Position numbers and translations under genes: made by a program. Of a DNA stretch of 46,905 bases, positions 10,943-18,269 are shown piece after piece (position 1 is the stretch's first letter; every line of letters starts with the position of its first letter). The notes beneath the pieces are model-generated. The model saw nothing but the letters and a program-made list of their open reading frames with translations. It was not told the origin of the DNA and ran no database searches. The stretch spans positions 1 to 46,905 of the forward strand of contig NZ_LZHW01000109.1 in assembly GCF_001667265.1 (NCBI RefSeq). The letters are read 5' to 3'. This DNA comes from Mycobacterium sp. ACS4331 (lineage in GTDB: Bacteria; Actinomycetota; Actinomycetes; Mycobacteriales; Mycobacteriaceae).

Positions 10943-12163
10943 CTAGTCCAGACGGCCCGCGAAGTAGTCGTCGAAGCCGTCGTCACCACTTCGGCGCAGC
11001 AGTGGAATCAAGGTCACGACAATGGCCACCAGGATCGCCGCCAGCATCACCGCCCCGGTGTAGCGCGGATCGAAGAAGATCGTGCTCGCCGCGCCGAACG
11101 CGATGATGCCGACCCACAGGTAGATCAACAGGACCACCCGGCGGTGGGAGTGACCGATCTGCAGGAGTCGGTGGTGCAGGTGCATCTTGTCGGGGCTGAA
11201 CGGGCTGCGGCCGGCGCGGGTCCGGCGCACGATCGCCAGCAGCATGTCCAGCGCGGGCACCAGCATCACCGCGACCACGAGCAGGAACGGCGACAGCAGC
11301 GCGAAGACGTCGCGCGCGCCGTAGGCGTTCTGCGAGATCGGTCCCGCCGCCGTCGTCGAGGCCGCCGCGAGCATCAGGCCGATCAGCATCGACCCGGAGT
11401 CGCCCATGAAGATCTTGGCGCGATGGAAGTTGTGCGGCAGGAATCCGAGGCAGGCGCCGGCGAGCACGACCGAGATGACCGCCGGCGGGTAGAACAGCAC
11501 GTCGCCGCCGTGGTCGCGCAGCAGTCCGACGGAGAACACGCAGATCGCCATCGCGGTGATCAGGCCGAGACCGGCCGCGAGGCCGTCGAGTCCGTCGACG
11601 AAGTTCATCGCGTTGACGATCGACACCGTCAAGGCGAGCGTGAGCAGGATCGAGGCGGTCTGGTCGAGCACGATCGTGCCGACCCCACCGATCGGGATGT
11701 AGAGCACGCTCCAGGCCACCCCCATGGTGACCAGCACGCTGGCAGCGGTGATCTGCCCGGCGAACTTGGTCAGGGCGTCCAATCCCCACCTGTCGTCGAT
11801 GACGCCGATCACCATGATCAGCCCGCCGGCCACGACGACGGCCGGCATGCCGCTCGAGTAGACGAAACCGCGGGTGAGCGCGGGAAGCTGGGACGCCAGG
11901 AAGACGGCCGCGACGACGCCGACGTACATCGCCACCCCACCCATGCGGGGCGTGGGCTGGACGTGCACATCGCGTTCGCGCGGCACCGCGACGGCGCCGA
12001 ACCGGGTCGCCAGGACCCGCACCGGGCTGGTGGCGAAGTAGGTGATGATCGCGGCCGTGAGGCCCACGAGCGTGAGTTCCCGCAATGGAACCCCGGCGCC
12101 GCGATCGGACAGCGCGAGCAGACTGTGCGCCAGCACCGTGCCTGGACCGCCTCCGCTCAACAC
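10943..12163 (-). CDS. wecA: Decaprenyl-phosphate N-acetylglucosaminephosphotransferase WecA
   Basis: WecA transfers GlcNAc-1-phosphate from UDP-GlcNAc to decaprenyl phosphate, starting the linker that joins arabinogalactan to peptidoglycan. The 406-residue integral membrane protein has about eleven hydrophobic segments and the polyprenyl-P transferase motifs: DDRWGLD, NAMNFVDGLDGLAAG, FMGDSGSM and the HLHHRLLQIGHSHRR loop. It corresponds to Rv1302 (rfe). The start at 12163 is the longest reading; a few internal starts before the RGAGVPLREL block are also possible. Confidence 0.93.
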   Translation of the reverse strand: MLSGGGPGTVLAHSLLALSDRGAGVPLRELTLVGLTAAIITYFATSPVRVLATRFGAVAVPRERDVHVQPTPRMGGVAMYVGVVAAVFLASQLPALTRGFVYSSGMPAVVVAGGLIMVIGVIDDRWGLDALTKFAGQITAASVLVTMGVAWSVLYIPIGGVGTIVLDQTASILLTLALTVSIVNAMNFVDGLDGLAAGLGLITAMAICVFSVGLLRDHGGDVLFYPPAVISVVLAGACLGFLPHNFHRAKIFMGDSGSMLIGLMLAAASTTAAGPISQNAYGARDVFALLSPFLLVVAVMLVPALDMLLAIVRRTRAGRSPFSPDKMHLHHRLLQIGHSHRRVVLLIYLWVGIIAFGAASTIFFDPRYTGAVMLAAILVAIVVTLIPLLRRSGDDGFDDYFAGRLD

Positions 12164-12186
12164 CGAATGAACCGTACTGGACGAAC

Positions 12187-12852
12187 TTAAGACGCAGGCT
12201 GCTGCAGGAGCGAATCCGGCGTCACGTTGAGGACTTTCGCGATGGCGTCCGCGGAGATGGGGCCCTCCCGCAGGATTCTGGGCTCAGGGCCACTGAGATC
12301 GACGATGGTCGAGGCGGAGCCCTGTTCGGCGGGTCCGCCGTCGAGATACACCTCGACGCGCTCCCCCAACTGCGTGCGGGCCTGATCCACCGACACCGCG
12401 GGCGGGTGCCCGGAGATGTTCGCACTCGACACGGCCATCGGACCGACTGCGCGCAGCACCTCGATCGCGACGGGGTGCAGTGGCATCCGCAGCATCACGG
12501 TGCCGTCGGCGTCGCCGAGGTCCCACTGCAGCGACGGCGCCTGCCGCACGACCAGGCTCAGCGCGCCGGGCCAGAACGCTCTGATGAGCTCACGCGCGGA
12601 CTGCGGGACTGTGTAGACCAGGCCCTCGATGGTGTGCCAGGACCCCACCAGGACCGGCACCGGCATGTCCCGGCCGCGGCCCTTGGCCGCCAGCAGTGCC
12701 GCCACGGCGGCGCTGTCGAAGGCGTCCGCGCCGATCCCGTAGACGGTGTCGGTGGGGATGACCACAAGACGGCCGCCCTTGGCAGCACTGACCGCCGAGG
12801 CGATCCCGGTGGCTCGCTGCTCGGGGTCACCGCAGTCGAAGACATTGCTCAC
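12187..12852 (-). CDS. L-threonylcarbamoyladenylate synthase (TsaC/Sua5/YrdC family)
   Basis: The enzyme makes threonylcarbamoyl-AMP from threonine, bicarbonate and ATP, for the t6A37 modification of ANN-decoding tRNAs. The 221-residue protein has the YrdC-fold motifs: a Lys/Arg-rich nucleotide site (SAAKGGRLVVIPTDTVYGIG), KGRGRDMPVPVLV, FWPGALSLVV and SSANISGHPP. I chose the GTG at 12852, because the longer frame runs into the prmC gene. The start overlaps the prmC stop by 4 bases (GTGA), so translation is probably coupled. It corresponds to Rv1301. Confidence 0.92.
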   Translation of the reverse strand: MSNVFDCGDPEQRATGIASAVSAAKGGRLVVIPTDTVYGIGADAFDSAAVAALLAAKGRGRDMPVPVLVGSWHTIEGLVYTVPQSARELIRAFWPGALSLVVRQAPSLQWDLGDADGTVMLRMPLHPVAIEVLRAVGPMAVSSANISGHPPAVSVDQARTQLGERVEVYLDGGPAEQGSASTIVDLSGPEPRILREGPISADAIAKVLNVTPDSLLQQPAS

Positions 12853-13739
12853 GGCAGGTCGCTCCTCTCCGCATCGGTGCGCCGGGTGGCGGTGACGAAT
12901 CGCCACCGCCCGGCCAGGTCTCGTCGCGGCCGCACGTCCTCGAAGAGGCCGGCGCGCTCGATCAGGTCGACGGTAGCCCCCGAAGTGGTGTCGTCGTGCT
13001 CGACGCCGAACCACCCGCCGGGACGCAGCCAGCGGCCGGCCAGCGTGACCACGGCGTCGATGACCCGCATGCCGTCGGGGCCGCCGAACAGCGCGTGGTG
13101 CGGATCGTGTTCGGCGACTTCGGGATCGAGGGTCGCGCCGTCGGGGATGTAGGGCGGATTGCACAGCAGCAGGTCAACTCGGCCGTCGAACTCGGGAAAC
13201 AGTCCGGTGGCGGTGACGTCGGCCTCGATGAACCGGACGTCGGTGCCCGCACCGTTGCGCCGCGCATAGTCGAGGGCGTCCGGTGAGTCGTCGACGGCGA
13301 CGACGGTGGCCGACGGACGGTGTCCGGCGACCGCGAGCGCCAGGGCCCCGCTGCCCGTGCACAGATCCACGACCAGTGGATGCCGTTGGCGGGGAACGGA
13401 ATCGAGTACACCCATGGCCCATTCGAGCAGGGATTCCGTCTCGGGCCGCGGGATGAAGACGCCCGGGCCGACGTGGAGTTCCAATGGGCCGAACGGCGCG
13501 GTGCCGGTGAGGTGCTGCAGTGGAATGCGGCGCGAGCGAGCCTCCACGAGGCTCTGATAGCGGGAGTCGAAGTCCGCGGGCGCCTCGGCTCGGAACAGTC
13601 CGCCGCGCTCGACTCCGAGCAGGTGTGCGGCCAGCAGTTCGGCGTCCGTGCGCGCCGAGTCGACGCCGGCCCGCTCAAGAATGCGGGTCGCGGCGGCCAC
13701 AGCGTCGGCCAGCGAGGTGTGCGCGCCAACGCCGGGCAT
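12849..13739 (-). CDS. prmC: Release factor glutamine N5-methyltransferase PrmC (HemK)
   Basis: PrmC methylates the Gln of the GGQ motif of release factors using S-adenosylmethionine. The 296-residue protein has an N-terminal helical domain, the SAM-binding stretch VVDLCTGSGALALAVA and the catalytic NPPY motif (LLCNPPYIPDG). The start is the ATG encoding MPGVGAHTS, which overlaps the prfA stop by one base (TGATG). Its substrate, release factor 1, is thus encoded immediately upstream in the same transcript. Confidence 0.95.
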   Translation of the reverse strand: MPGVGAHTSLADAVAAATRILERAGVDSARTDAELLAAHLLGVERGGLFRAEAPADFDSRYQSLVEARSRRIPLQHLTGTAPFGPLELHVGPGVFIPRPETESLLEWAMGVLDSVPRQRHPLVVDLCTGSGALALAVAGHRPSATVVAVDDSPDALDYARRNGAGTDVRFIEADVTATGLFPEFDGRVDLLLCNPPYIPDGATLDPEVAEHDPHHALFGGPDGMRVIDAVVTLAGRWLRPGGWFGVEHDDTTSGATVDLIERAGLFEDVRPRRDLAGRWRFVTATRRTDAERSDLP

Positions 13740-14806
13740 CAGGCCTGCTGAAGCCGGGTCTGCTTGTCGGCCTCGGCCAACGCGTCCAACAACGGGTCCA
13801 GGTCGCCGTCGAGCACCTGATCGAGATTGTGGGCCTTGAAGTTGATCCGGTGATCGGCGATCCGGTTCTCCGGAAAGTTGTACGTGCGGATGCGCTCGCT
13901 GCGGTCGACGGTGCGGATCTGGCTGGCGCGGTCGGCGGAGGCGTCGGCCTGCGCCTGCTCTTCGGCCAGCGCCTGCAGCCGGGCCGCGAGCACCTGCATG
14001 GCACGGGCCTTGTTCTGCAGCTGCGAGCGCTCGTTCTGGCAGGTGACCACAATCCCGGTGGGCAGGTGCGTGATGCGCACGGCGGAGTCGGTGGTGTTGA
14101 CGCCCTGCCCGCCCTTGCCGGATGACCGGTAGACGTCGATGCGCAGGTCGGACTCGTCGATCTGGACCTGCTCGACCTCTTCGGGCTCCGGGTAGACCAG
14201 CACGCCGGCAGCCGAAGTGTGCACGCGCCCTTGGGATTCGGTGACGGGGACGCGCTGCACGCGATGCACACCACCCTCGAACTTCAACCGCGACCAGACA
14301 CCGTCGAGCGAATCGCCCCTGCTGGCGATGGACAGCGTCGCGTCCTTGTAGCCACCGAGGTCGGAGGTGGTCTCCCCGAGCATCGTCACGGTCCACCCGC
14401 GGCGCTCGGCGTAGCGGATGTACATCCGGGCCAGGTCGGCGGCGAACAGCGCCGACTCCTCGCCACCCTCACCCGATTTCACCTCGAGCACGATGTCGTC
14501 GGCGTCGTGCGGGTCTCGTGGTGCGAGAAGGTCGGTGAGCTGGCGGTCCAACTCCGCCACGCGGGTCTCGAGGTCCACGACCTCGGCCGCGAACGACTCA
14601 TCCTGGCCCGCGAGTTCACGAGCGGCCTCGAGGTCGCCGCGGGCCGACTCGAGCTTGCGGTAGGTCGAGACGATGGGCGCGATCTGCGCGAACCGACGCC
14701 CGACGCGACGCGCGTTGGTGGCGTCCGCATGCAGTTCGGGATCGGCCAACTGCCGCTCGAGGTCGGCATGCTCGGTCAACAGCGCATCGATCGCACTGGC
14801 ACTCAC
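13739..14806 (-). CDS. prfA: Peptide chain release factor 1
   Basis: RF1 ends translation at UAA and UAG codons. The 355-residue protein has the codon-recognition PxT motif (RVPVTESQ, residues about 190-197) and the peptidyl-tRNA hydrolysis motif GGQ in SSGKGGQGVNTTDSAV. The start is a GTG at 14806 preceded at five bases by GAGGAGG, an unusually good ribosome binding site. It sits 42 bases beyond the rpmE terminator hairpin, so it may have its own promoter or rely on read-through. Confidence 0.96.
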   Translation of the reverse strand: MSASAIDALLTEHADLERQLADPELHADATNARRVGRRFAQIAPIVSTYRKLESARGDLEAARELAGQDESFAAEVVDLETRVAELDRQLTDLLAPRDPHDADDIVLEVKSGEGGEESALFAADLARMYIRYAERRGWTVTMLGETTSDLGGYKDATLSIASRGDSLDGVWSRLKFEGGVHRVQRVPVTESQGRVHTSAAGVLVYPEPEEVEQVQIDESDLRIDVYRSSGKGGQGVNTTDSAVRITHLPTGIVVTCQNERSQLQNKARAMQVLAARLQALAEEQAQADASADRASQIRTVDRSERIRTYNFPENRIADHRINFKAHNLDQVLDGDLDPLLDALAEADKQTRLQQA

Positions 14807-14848
14807 ACGAGCCTCCTCATCTCACTGCAGGTCGTCTCTGGCCCTGAC

Positions 14849-14906
14849 AAAAAAGACCGGCGCCCGACATGCGCGCATGCCTGGGCATGCGGCAGCGGGC
14901 GCCGGT
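14849..14906 (-). terminator. Intrinsic terminator downstream of rpmE
   Basis: On the minus strand a perfect 11-base-pair stem (ACCGGCGCCCG, 14896-14906, with its complement at 14856-14866) is followed by CTTTTTT (14849-14855). The 29-base loop holds additional GCATGC repeats that can also pair. It lies just after the rpmE stop and has the canonical stem plus U-tract form, which is uncommon in mycobacteria. Confidence 0.85.
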
Positions 14907-14913
14907 GTGACAG

Positions 14914-15135
14914 CTACTTGTCGGCGGTCTTGCGCTTGCCGTAGCGCTTCTCGAACCGCGCGACGCGACCGCCGCTGTCGAGAATCTTCTGCTTGCCGGT
15001 GTAGAACGGGTGGCACTGCGAGCAGACCTCGACCACGATGTGGCCGCTCTCCTTGGTGCTGCGGGTGGTGAAGCTGTTCCCACAACCGCAGACCACAGTG
15101 GTCTCCTGGTAGGCAGGGTGAATGCCGGATTTCAT
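14914..15135 (-). CDS. rpmE: 50S ribosomal protein L31, zinc-binding (C+) form
   Basis: L31 bridges the two ribosomal subunits. The 73-residue protein keeps four cysteines in CGC (16, 18) and CSQC (38, 41), so it is the zinc-binding form that is normally replaced by a Cys-free paralogue when zinc is scarce. The start at 15135 (MKSGIHPAYQ) is preceded by GAGGACACC. It has its own promoter at 15226-15255 and a strong terminator. Confidence 0.96.
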   Translation of the reverse strand: MKSGIHPAYQETTVVCGCGNSFTTRSTKESGHIVVEVCSQCHPFYTGKQKILDSGGRVARFEKRYGKRKTADK

Positions 15136-15225
15136 GGTGTCCTCTTCATTCGTAGGTCGCCGGGTCGCCCGCTCCTGACCTGGAGAATTCGAACGTGAAC
15201 CGGAACCTGAGGTGGTCAGCGGTCC

Positions 15226-15255
15226 ATTATGCCAGGTCAGCCGCCGTACTCCTAA
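15226..15255 (-). promoter_or_regulatory. rpmE promoter
   Basis: On the minus strand there is a -35 TTAGGA (15250-15255), an 18-base spacer and a -10 CATAAT (15226-15231) preceded by TGG, an extended -10 arrangement. The predicted start near 15219 would give a leader of about 84 bases. Confidence 0.5.
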
Positions 15256-15419
15256 ACGCCTGGCAACCGCGGTGCATTCCCCCGAAGAATCCTGGGCCCA
15301 CAAGGGCCATTCCCACGATGTGAGACGGTTCGGTGTCGTTGCGGACACGGCTGGGTATCGCCTTCAACGAGAAAAACGGCACCGCGCCGCTCAATCTGGA
15401 TATGCAAGGAGGACGCTCG

Positions 15420-15764
15420 ATGAACGCCCTGAATCTCAAGCACATGCTGGTCCACGGTGGCGTCGCCGCCGGTATCGGTGTTGCGGCCCTCGGCCTCGGC
15501 GCTGGTCTGGCGCAGGCGGATCCCCCGCCCCCTCCCACCCCCACCGTTGATGTCGACGTGCCGCCGGTCCCGGCGGTGCCCGCGGCTCCGGCGATCCCGG
15601 CCCCGCCGGCCATCCCGGCGCCCCCGGCCATTCCGGCCCCGCCTGACGTGGACGTGAACGTTCCGGCACTGCCGGCGATCCCGGCCCCGCCCGCGATCCC
15701 GGCCCCGCCGGCCATTCCGTCGCCGCCGGCCATTCCGCCGGTGCCCAGCGTCAGCGTCGGCTGA
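15420..15764 (+). CDS. Secreted proline-rich protein with AIPAPP repeats
   Basis: This 114-residue protein has a Sec-type signal peptide (hydrophobic core about residues 14-30, cleavage predicted at AQA-DP). The mature part is almost only Pro, Ala, Ile and Val: about six copies of AIPAPP or variants, interrupted by PDVDVNVPALP. The ATG at 15420 follows AAGGAGG at 7 bases; an in-frame ATG slightly upstream overlaps this site and is less likely. I cannot name a family; extended, polyproline-type secreted proteins of this sort are common in mycobacterial envelopes. It is absent between rpmE and rho in M. tuberculosis and lies convergent to fadD. Confidence 0.75.
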   Translation: MNALNLKHMLVHGGVAAGIGVAALGLGAGLAQADPPPPPTPTVDVDVPPVPAVPAAPAIPAPPAIPAPPAIPAPPDVDVNVPALPAIPAPPAIPAPPAIPSPPAIPPVPSVSVG

Positions 15765-15777
15765 CCCAGGCCACACC

Positions 15778-15813
15778 CGATCGCCGCATCACCGTCAGGT
15801 GGTGCGGCGATCG
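15778..15813. terminator. Hairpin between convergent genes (possible bidirectional terminator)
   Basis: A 16-base-pair stem (CGATCGCCGCATCACC at 15778-15793 against 15798-15813, one wobble pair) with a four-base loop. The fadD stop codon (15795-15797) lies in the loop. There is no long U tract on either strand, so termination is inferred from position between two convergent genes. Confidence 0.55.
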
Positions 15814-17402
15814 TCGTTCCGGGTGAAGGTCGCGCCGCGGGCTGGGCGCGTCCACAGCTGACCACCGGCCGGCTCGGCACCCAGGGTGATGAGTTGGCGT
15901 TTGAGCACCTTGTTGGTGGCCGTCGACGGAAGTGCATCGGTGATCCAGACCCGACGCGGCCACGCCTTGGGCGACAGGTCCTGCTGGTCGGCGAGGAACG
16001 CACCGAAGGCCGCCATGTCGAGCTCGACCCCGTCGCTCGGCACGATCGCCGCCATCACCTGGTCACCGACGTGTTCGTCGGGCACCGGATAGATGCTCAC
16101 CTGGTTGACCGCCGGGTGACGCAGCAGGACCCGCTCGATGGGCGCGGTGGTCATGTTCTCGCCGTCGACGCGCATCCAGTCCGCGGTGCGGCCCGCGAGG
16201 TAGATCCATCCGTCGGCATCGCGGTAGGCGAGGTCACCCGACCAGTACATGCCGTGCCGCAGCCGGTCGCCGGTTGCGTCCGCGTCGTTGTAGTAGCCCT
16301 GGAACAGGCCCGCTCCCGTGGTGTTGACCAGTTCGCCAATCGCCTTGTCCCCGTTGGTCAGTGCGCCTGCCGCGTCGAATTCGGCGACGGCGCACTCGGT
16401 CACGGTCTCGGGGTCGTAGATCGCCACACCCGGGAACCCTCTGCCCACCGATCCGGGCGGGCAGTCATCCTCCCGCGTGACGATGATCGCGCCCTCGGTC
16501 GAGCCGAAACCGTCCCACACCGTGCACCCGAACCGGCGGCCGAACTCCTCGATGTCACGGTCGCTGGCCTCATTGCCGAAGGCCACCCGCAGCGGGTTGT
16601 CCGCGTCGTCGGACCGCTCCGGGGTGCCCAGCACGTAGGCCAGCGGTTTGCCGACGTAGTTCATGTACGTCGCACCGTAGCGGCGGAGGTCGGAGAGCAG
16701 GCCCGACGCCGAGAACGTCGCGGGCACCATGGCCGCCCCGGACCCGATGGCAACGCCCCACCCGGCCAGCAGCGCATTCGAGTGGAACAGCGGCATCGAC
16801 AGGTAACACACGTCGTCGGACGTGATCGAGAAGCGTTCCACGAGCGCCTGCCCGGCGAACAGCACCGTCATGTGTGCGACCTGGACGGCCTTCGGGTCGC
16901 CGCTGGTGCCCGAGGTGAAGATCATCATGAACGTGTCGGTCGGCCCCACCTCGCGATGCGGCACCAGCGGGCCCGCGGCGGCGACCAGCGCAGCCCACTC
17001 CTCCGAATCGGTGTCCAGCACGCGAACGCCGGGCAGGTCGAGTCCGTCGAGCAGGTGGCGGCTGTCGCTGTCGGTGAGCAGGATCTGACAGTCGGCGTGC
17101 AGGATGTCGCGCCGCAGGGCAGTGCCGCGCCGGGTGGTGTTGATGCCGCACAGCACGTAGCCGCCCAGCGCCGCCCCGGCCATCGCGGTCAGCATCGCCG
17201 GCGTGTTCGGAAGCAACGCGCCGATGTGCAGGGGCCGACCCAGGTCGGCGAGCGTGAGCAGCGCGGACGCCTGGCGTTGGGCGTCATCGAGGTGTTGGCG
17301 CCAGGTCCACTCCTCATCACCGAACCGGACGGCCGTGCTGTCGTCGTCCCGGCGGGCCCGAAGCATCTGCTGGACGGTCTGGGGTGCAGATTCGTGAGCC
17401 AC
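15795..17402 (-). CDS. Acyl-CoA synthetase, FadD1/FadD17-like
   Basis: This is an AMP-forming acyl-CoA ligase that activates a fatty or related carboxylic acid with ATP and CoA. The 535-residue protein has the adenylate-forming motifs in order: FTSGTSGDPKAV (A3), DGFGSTEG (A5), YWSGDLAYRDADGWIYLAGR (A7-A8) and the catalytic Lys region NKVLKRQL near the C-terminus (A10). Overall it resembles M. tuberculosis FadD17 and FadD1; the substrate cannot be told. The GTG start at 17402 faces a divergent TetR gene, a typical arrangement for local regulation. The gene is an insertion relative to the M. tuberculosis rpmE-rho junction. Confidence 0.9.
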   Translation of the reverse strand: MAHESAPQTVQQMLRARRDDDSTAVRFGDEEWTWRQHLDDAQRQASALLTLADLGRPLHIGALLPNTPAMLTAMAGAALGGYVLCGINTTRRGTALRRDILHADCQILLTDSDSRHLLDGLDLPGVRVLDTDSEEWAALVAAAGPLVPHREVGPTDTFMMIFTSGTSGDPKAVQVAHMTVLFAGQALVERFSITSDDVCYLSMPLFHSNALLAGWGVAIGSGAAMVPATFSASGLLSDLRRYGATYMNYVGKPLAYVLGTPERSDDADNPLRVAFGNEASDRDIEEFGRRFGCTVWDGFGSTEGAIIVTREDDCPPGSVGRGFPGVAIYDPETVTECAVAEFDAAGALTNGDKAIGELVNTTGAGLFQGYYNDADATGDRLRHGMYWSGDLAYRDADGWIYLAGRTADWMRVDGENMTTAPIERVLLRHPAVNQVSIYPVPDEHVGDQVMAAIVPSDGVELDMAAFGAFLADQQDLSPKAWPRRVWITDALPSTATNKVLKRQLITLGAEPAGGQLWTRPARGATFTRNDDRRTT

Positions 17403-17448
17403 TGTCGGCGCCGCCTCGTCGTTGAAGGGTTGAAGGTGGTGGGTCGAA

Positions 17449-17479
17449 GGTAGTGAACAGAGTAGTGAAACTGTCTACC
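17449..17479. promoter_or_regulatory. Candidate TetR operator in the fadD-tetR gap
   Basis: The 163-base divergent gap contains GGTAG...CTACC (17449-17453 and 17475-17479), with inner ACAG/CTGT halves, and within it a direct repeat of GTAGTGAA about 14 bases apart. It is the only clear symmetrical element in the gap. Binding by the adjacent regulator is inference. Confidence 0.4.
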
Positions 17480-17565
17480 GTGTCGAGCGCGCATCCCGCC
17501 CGGTGCGCAGTGCGTGTCTGCGAAGATAGGTCAAACCGTCGTCGTGAGATGAGGAACTGACCAAG

Positions 17566-18180
17566 GTGACCGCCGGCTCCGCAGCCCAGTCCCCCGCCGC
17601 CACGCGTCCGGTTCGCGATCGATTGATCGACGCCGCCGAACAGTGCCTGAGCACCAAGGGAATCCGCGCCACCACGGTGTCCGAAGTCGCTGAATTGGCG
17701 GGGGTCTCGCGCGGCTGGCTGTATCGGCATTTTCCCGACAAGGCCGCGCTTCTGGGTGCCGCGATCGTTCGGCTCAACGACGTCTACTGGGGCGAAGCCC
17801 ATTCGGTGCTGAACGAGGTCGAGGGCCTTGCGGCGCAGATCGCAGCGGGAATCCGCCTGGGCCGCAGCGCATACGACTCCCCCGGTGCCCTCGTGATGAA
17901 ACTGCGACTGGACGAACCCGAGGAGTTCGCCGCCTGCGCCGGAGCCGGAGTCCAGGGCCTGATCCCCGACCTGAGTGCCTTCTGGCGTCCCTACCTGAGT
18001 GCGGCGGCCGATCGTGGCGAGATCGAGGTGGACAACCTCGACGTGGCCAGCGAGTGGGTGGCCCGCAACCTGCTCAGCCTGGCGACGGTGCCCGGCAAGC
18101 AGGTCGACGTCGATGATCCCGACGCGCTGGTCGATTTCCTCGACCGCTATCTGATGCCCGCGCTCCGGCCGCGGGGTTGA
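17566..18180 (+). CDS. TetR-family transcriptional regulator
   Basis: The 204-residue protein has an N-terminal TetR helix-turn-helix domain (residues about 18-64; TTVSEVAELAGVSRGWLYRHFPDK) and a C-terminal ligand-binding domain. The GTG start at 17566 leaves a short flexible N-terminus. It is divergent from the fadD-type gene, so it probably represses or senses that gene's substrate or acyl-CoA product; the ligand is unknown. It ends just before a perfect 21-base-pair hairpin that separates it from rho. Confidence 0.9.
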   Translation: MTAGSAAQSPAATRPVRDRLIDAAEQCLSTKGIRATTVSEVAELAGVSRGWLYRHFPDKAALLGAAIVRLNDVYWGEAHSVLNEVEGLAAQIAAGIRLGRSAYDSPGALVMKLRLDEPEEFAACAGAGVQGLIPDLSAFWRPYLSAAADRGEIEVDNLDVASEWVARNLLSLATVPGKQVDVDDPDALVDFLDRYLMPALRPRG

Positions 18181-18217
18181 CCTCGAGGCCGACGAGTTCG
18201 GCCGCAGACCCTGTGAA

Positions 18218-18262
18218 CGCAGAATCCCCCGTCACGCCCCCGGCGTGACGGGGGATTCTGCG
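18218..18262. terminator. Perfect 21-bp hairpin between tetR and rho
   Basis: Arms at 18218-18238 and 18242-18262 are exactly complementary over 21 bases around a CCC loop. Its 5' arm reads CGCAGAATCCCCCGTCACGC then C. It lies 8 bases after the rho stop and 38 bases after the tetR stop. There is no U tract on either strand, so it may act as a two-way terminator or as a 3'-end stabiliser for both mRNAs. Confidence 0.75.
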
Positions 18263-18269
18263 GGTGAAC

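Noticed and set aside
15227..16003. A Gly/Ala-rich minus-strand frame opposite the proline-rich gene, resembling PE_PGRS repeats
   Set aside because: The GGAG-type repeats are only the complement of the AIPAPP codons. The plus-strand frame has a signal peptide and a ribosome binding site, the minus one has neither and overlaps the fadD end.
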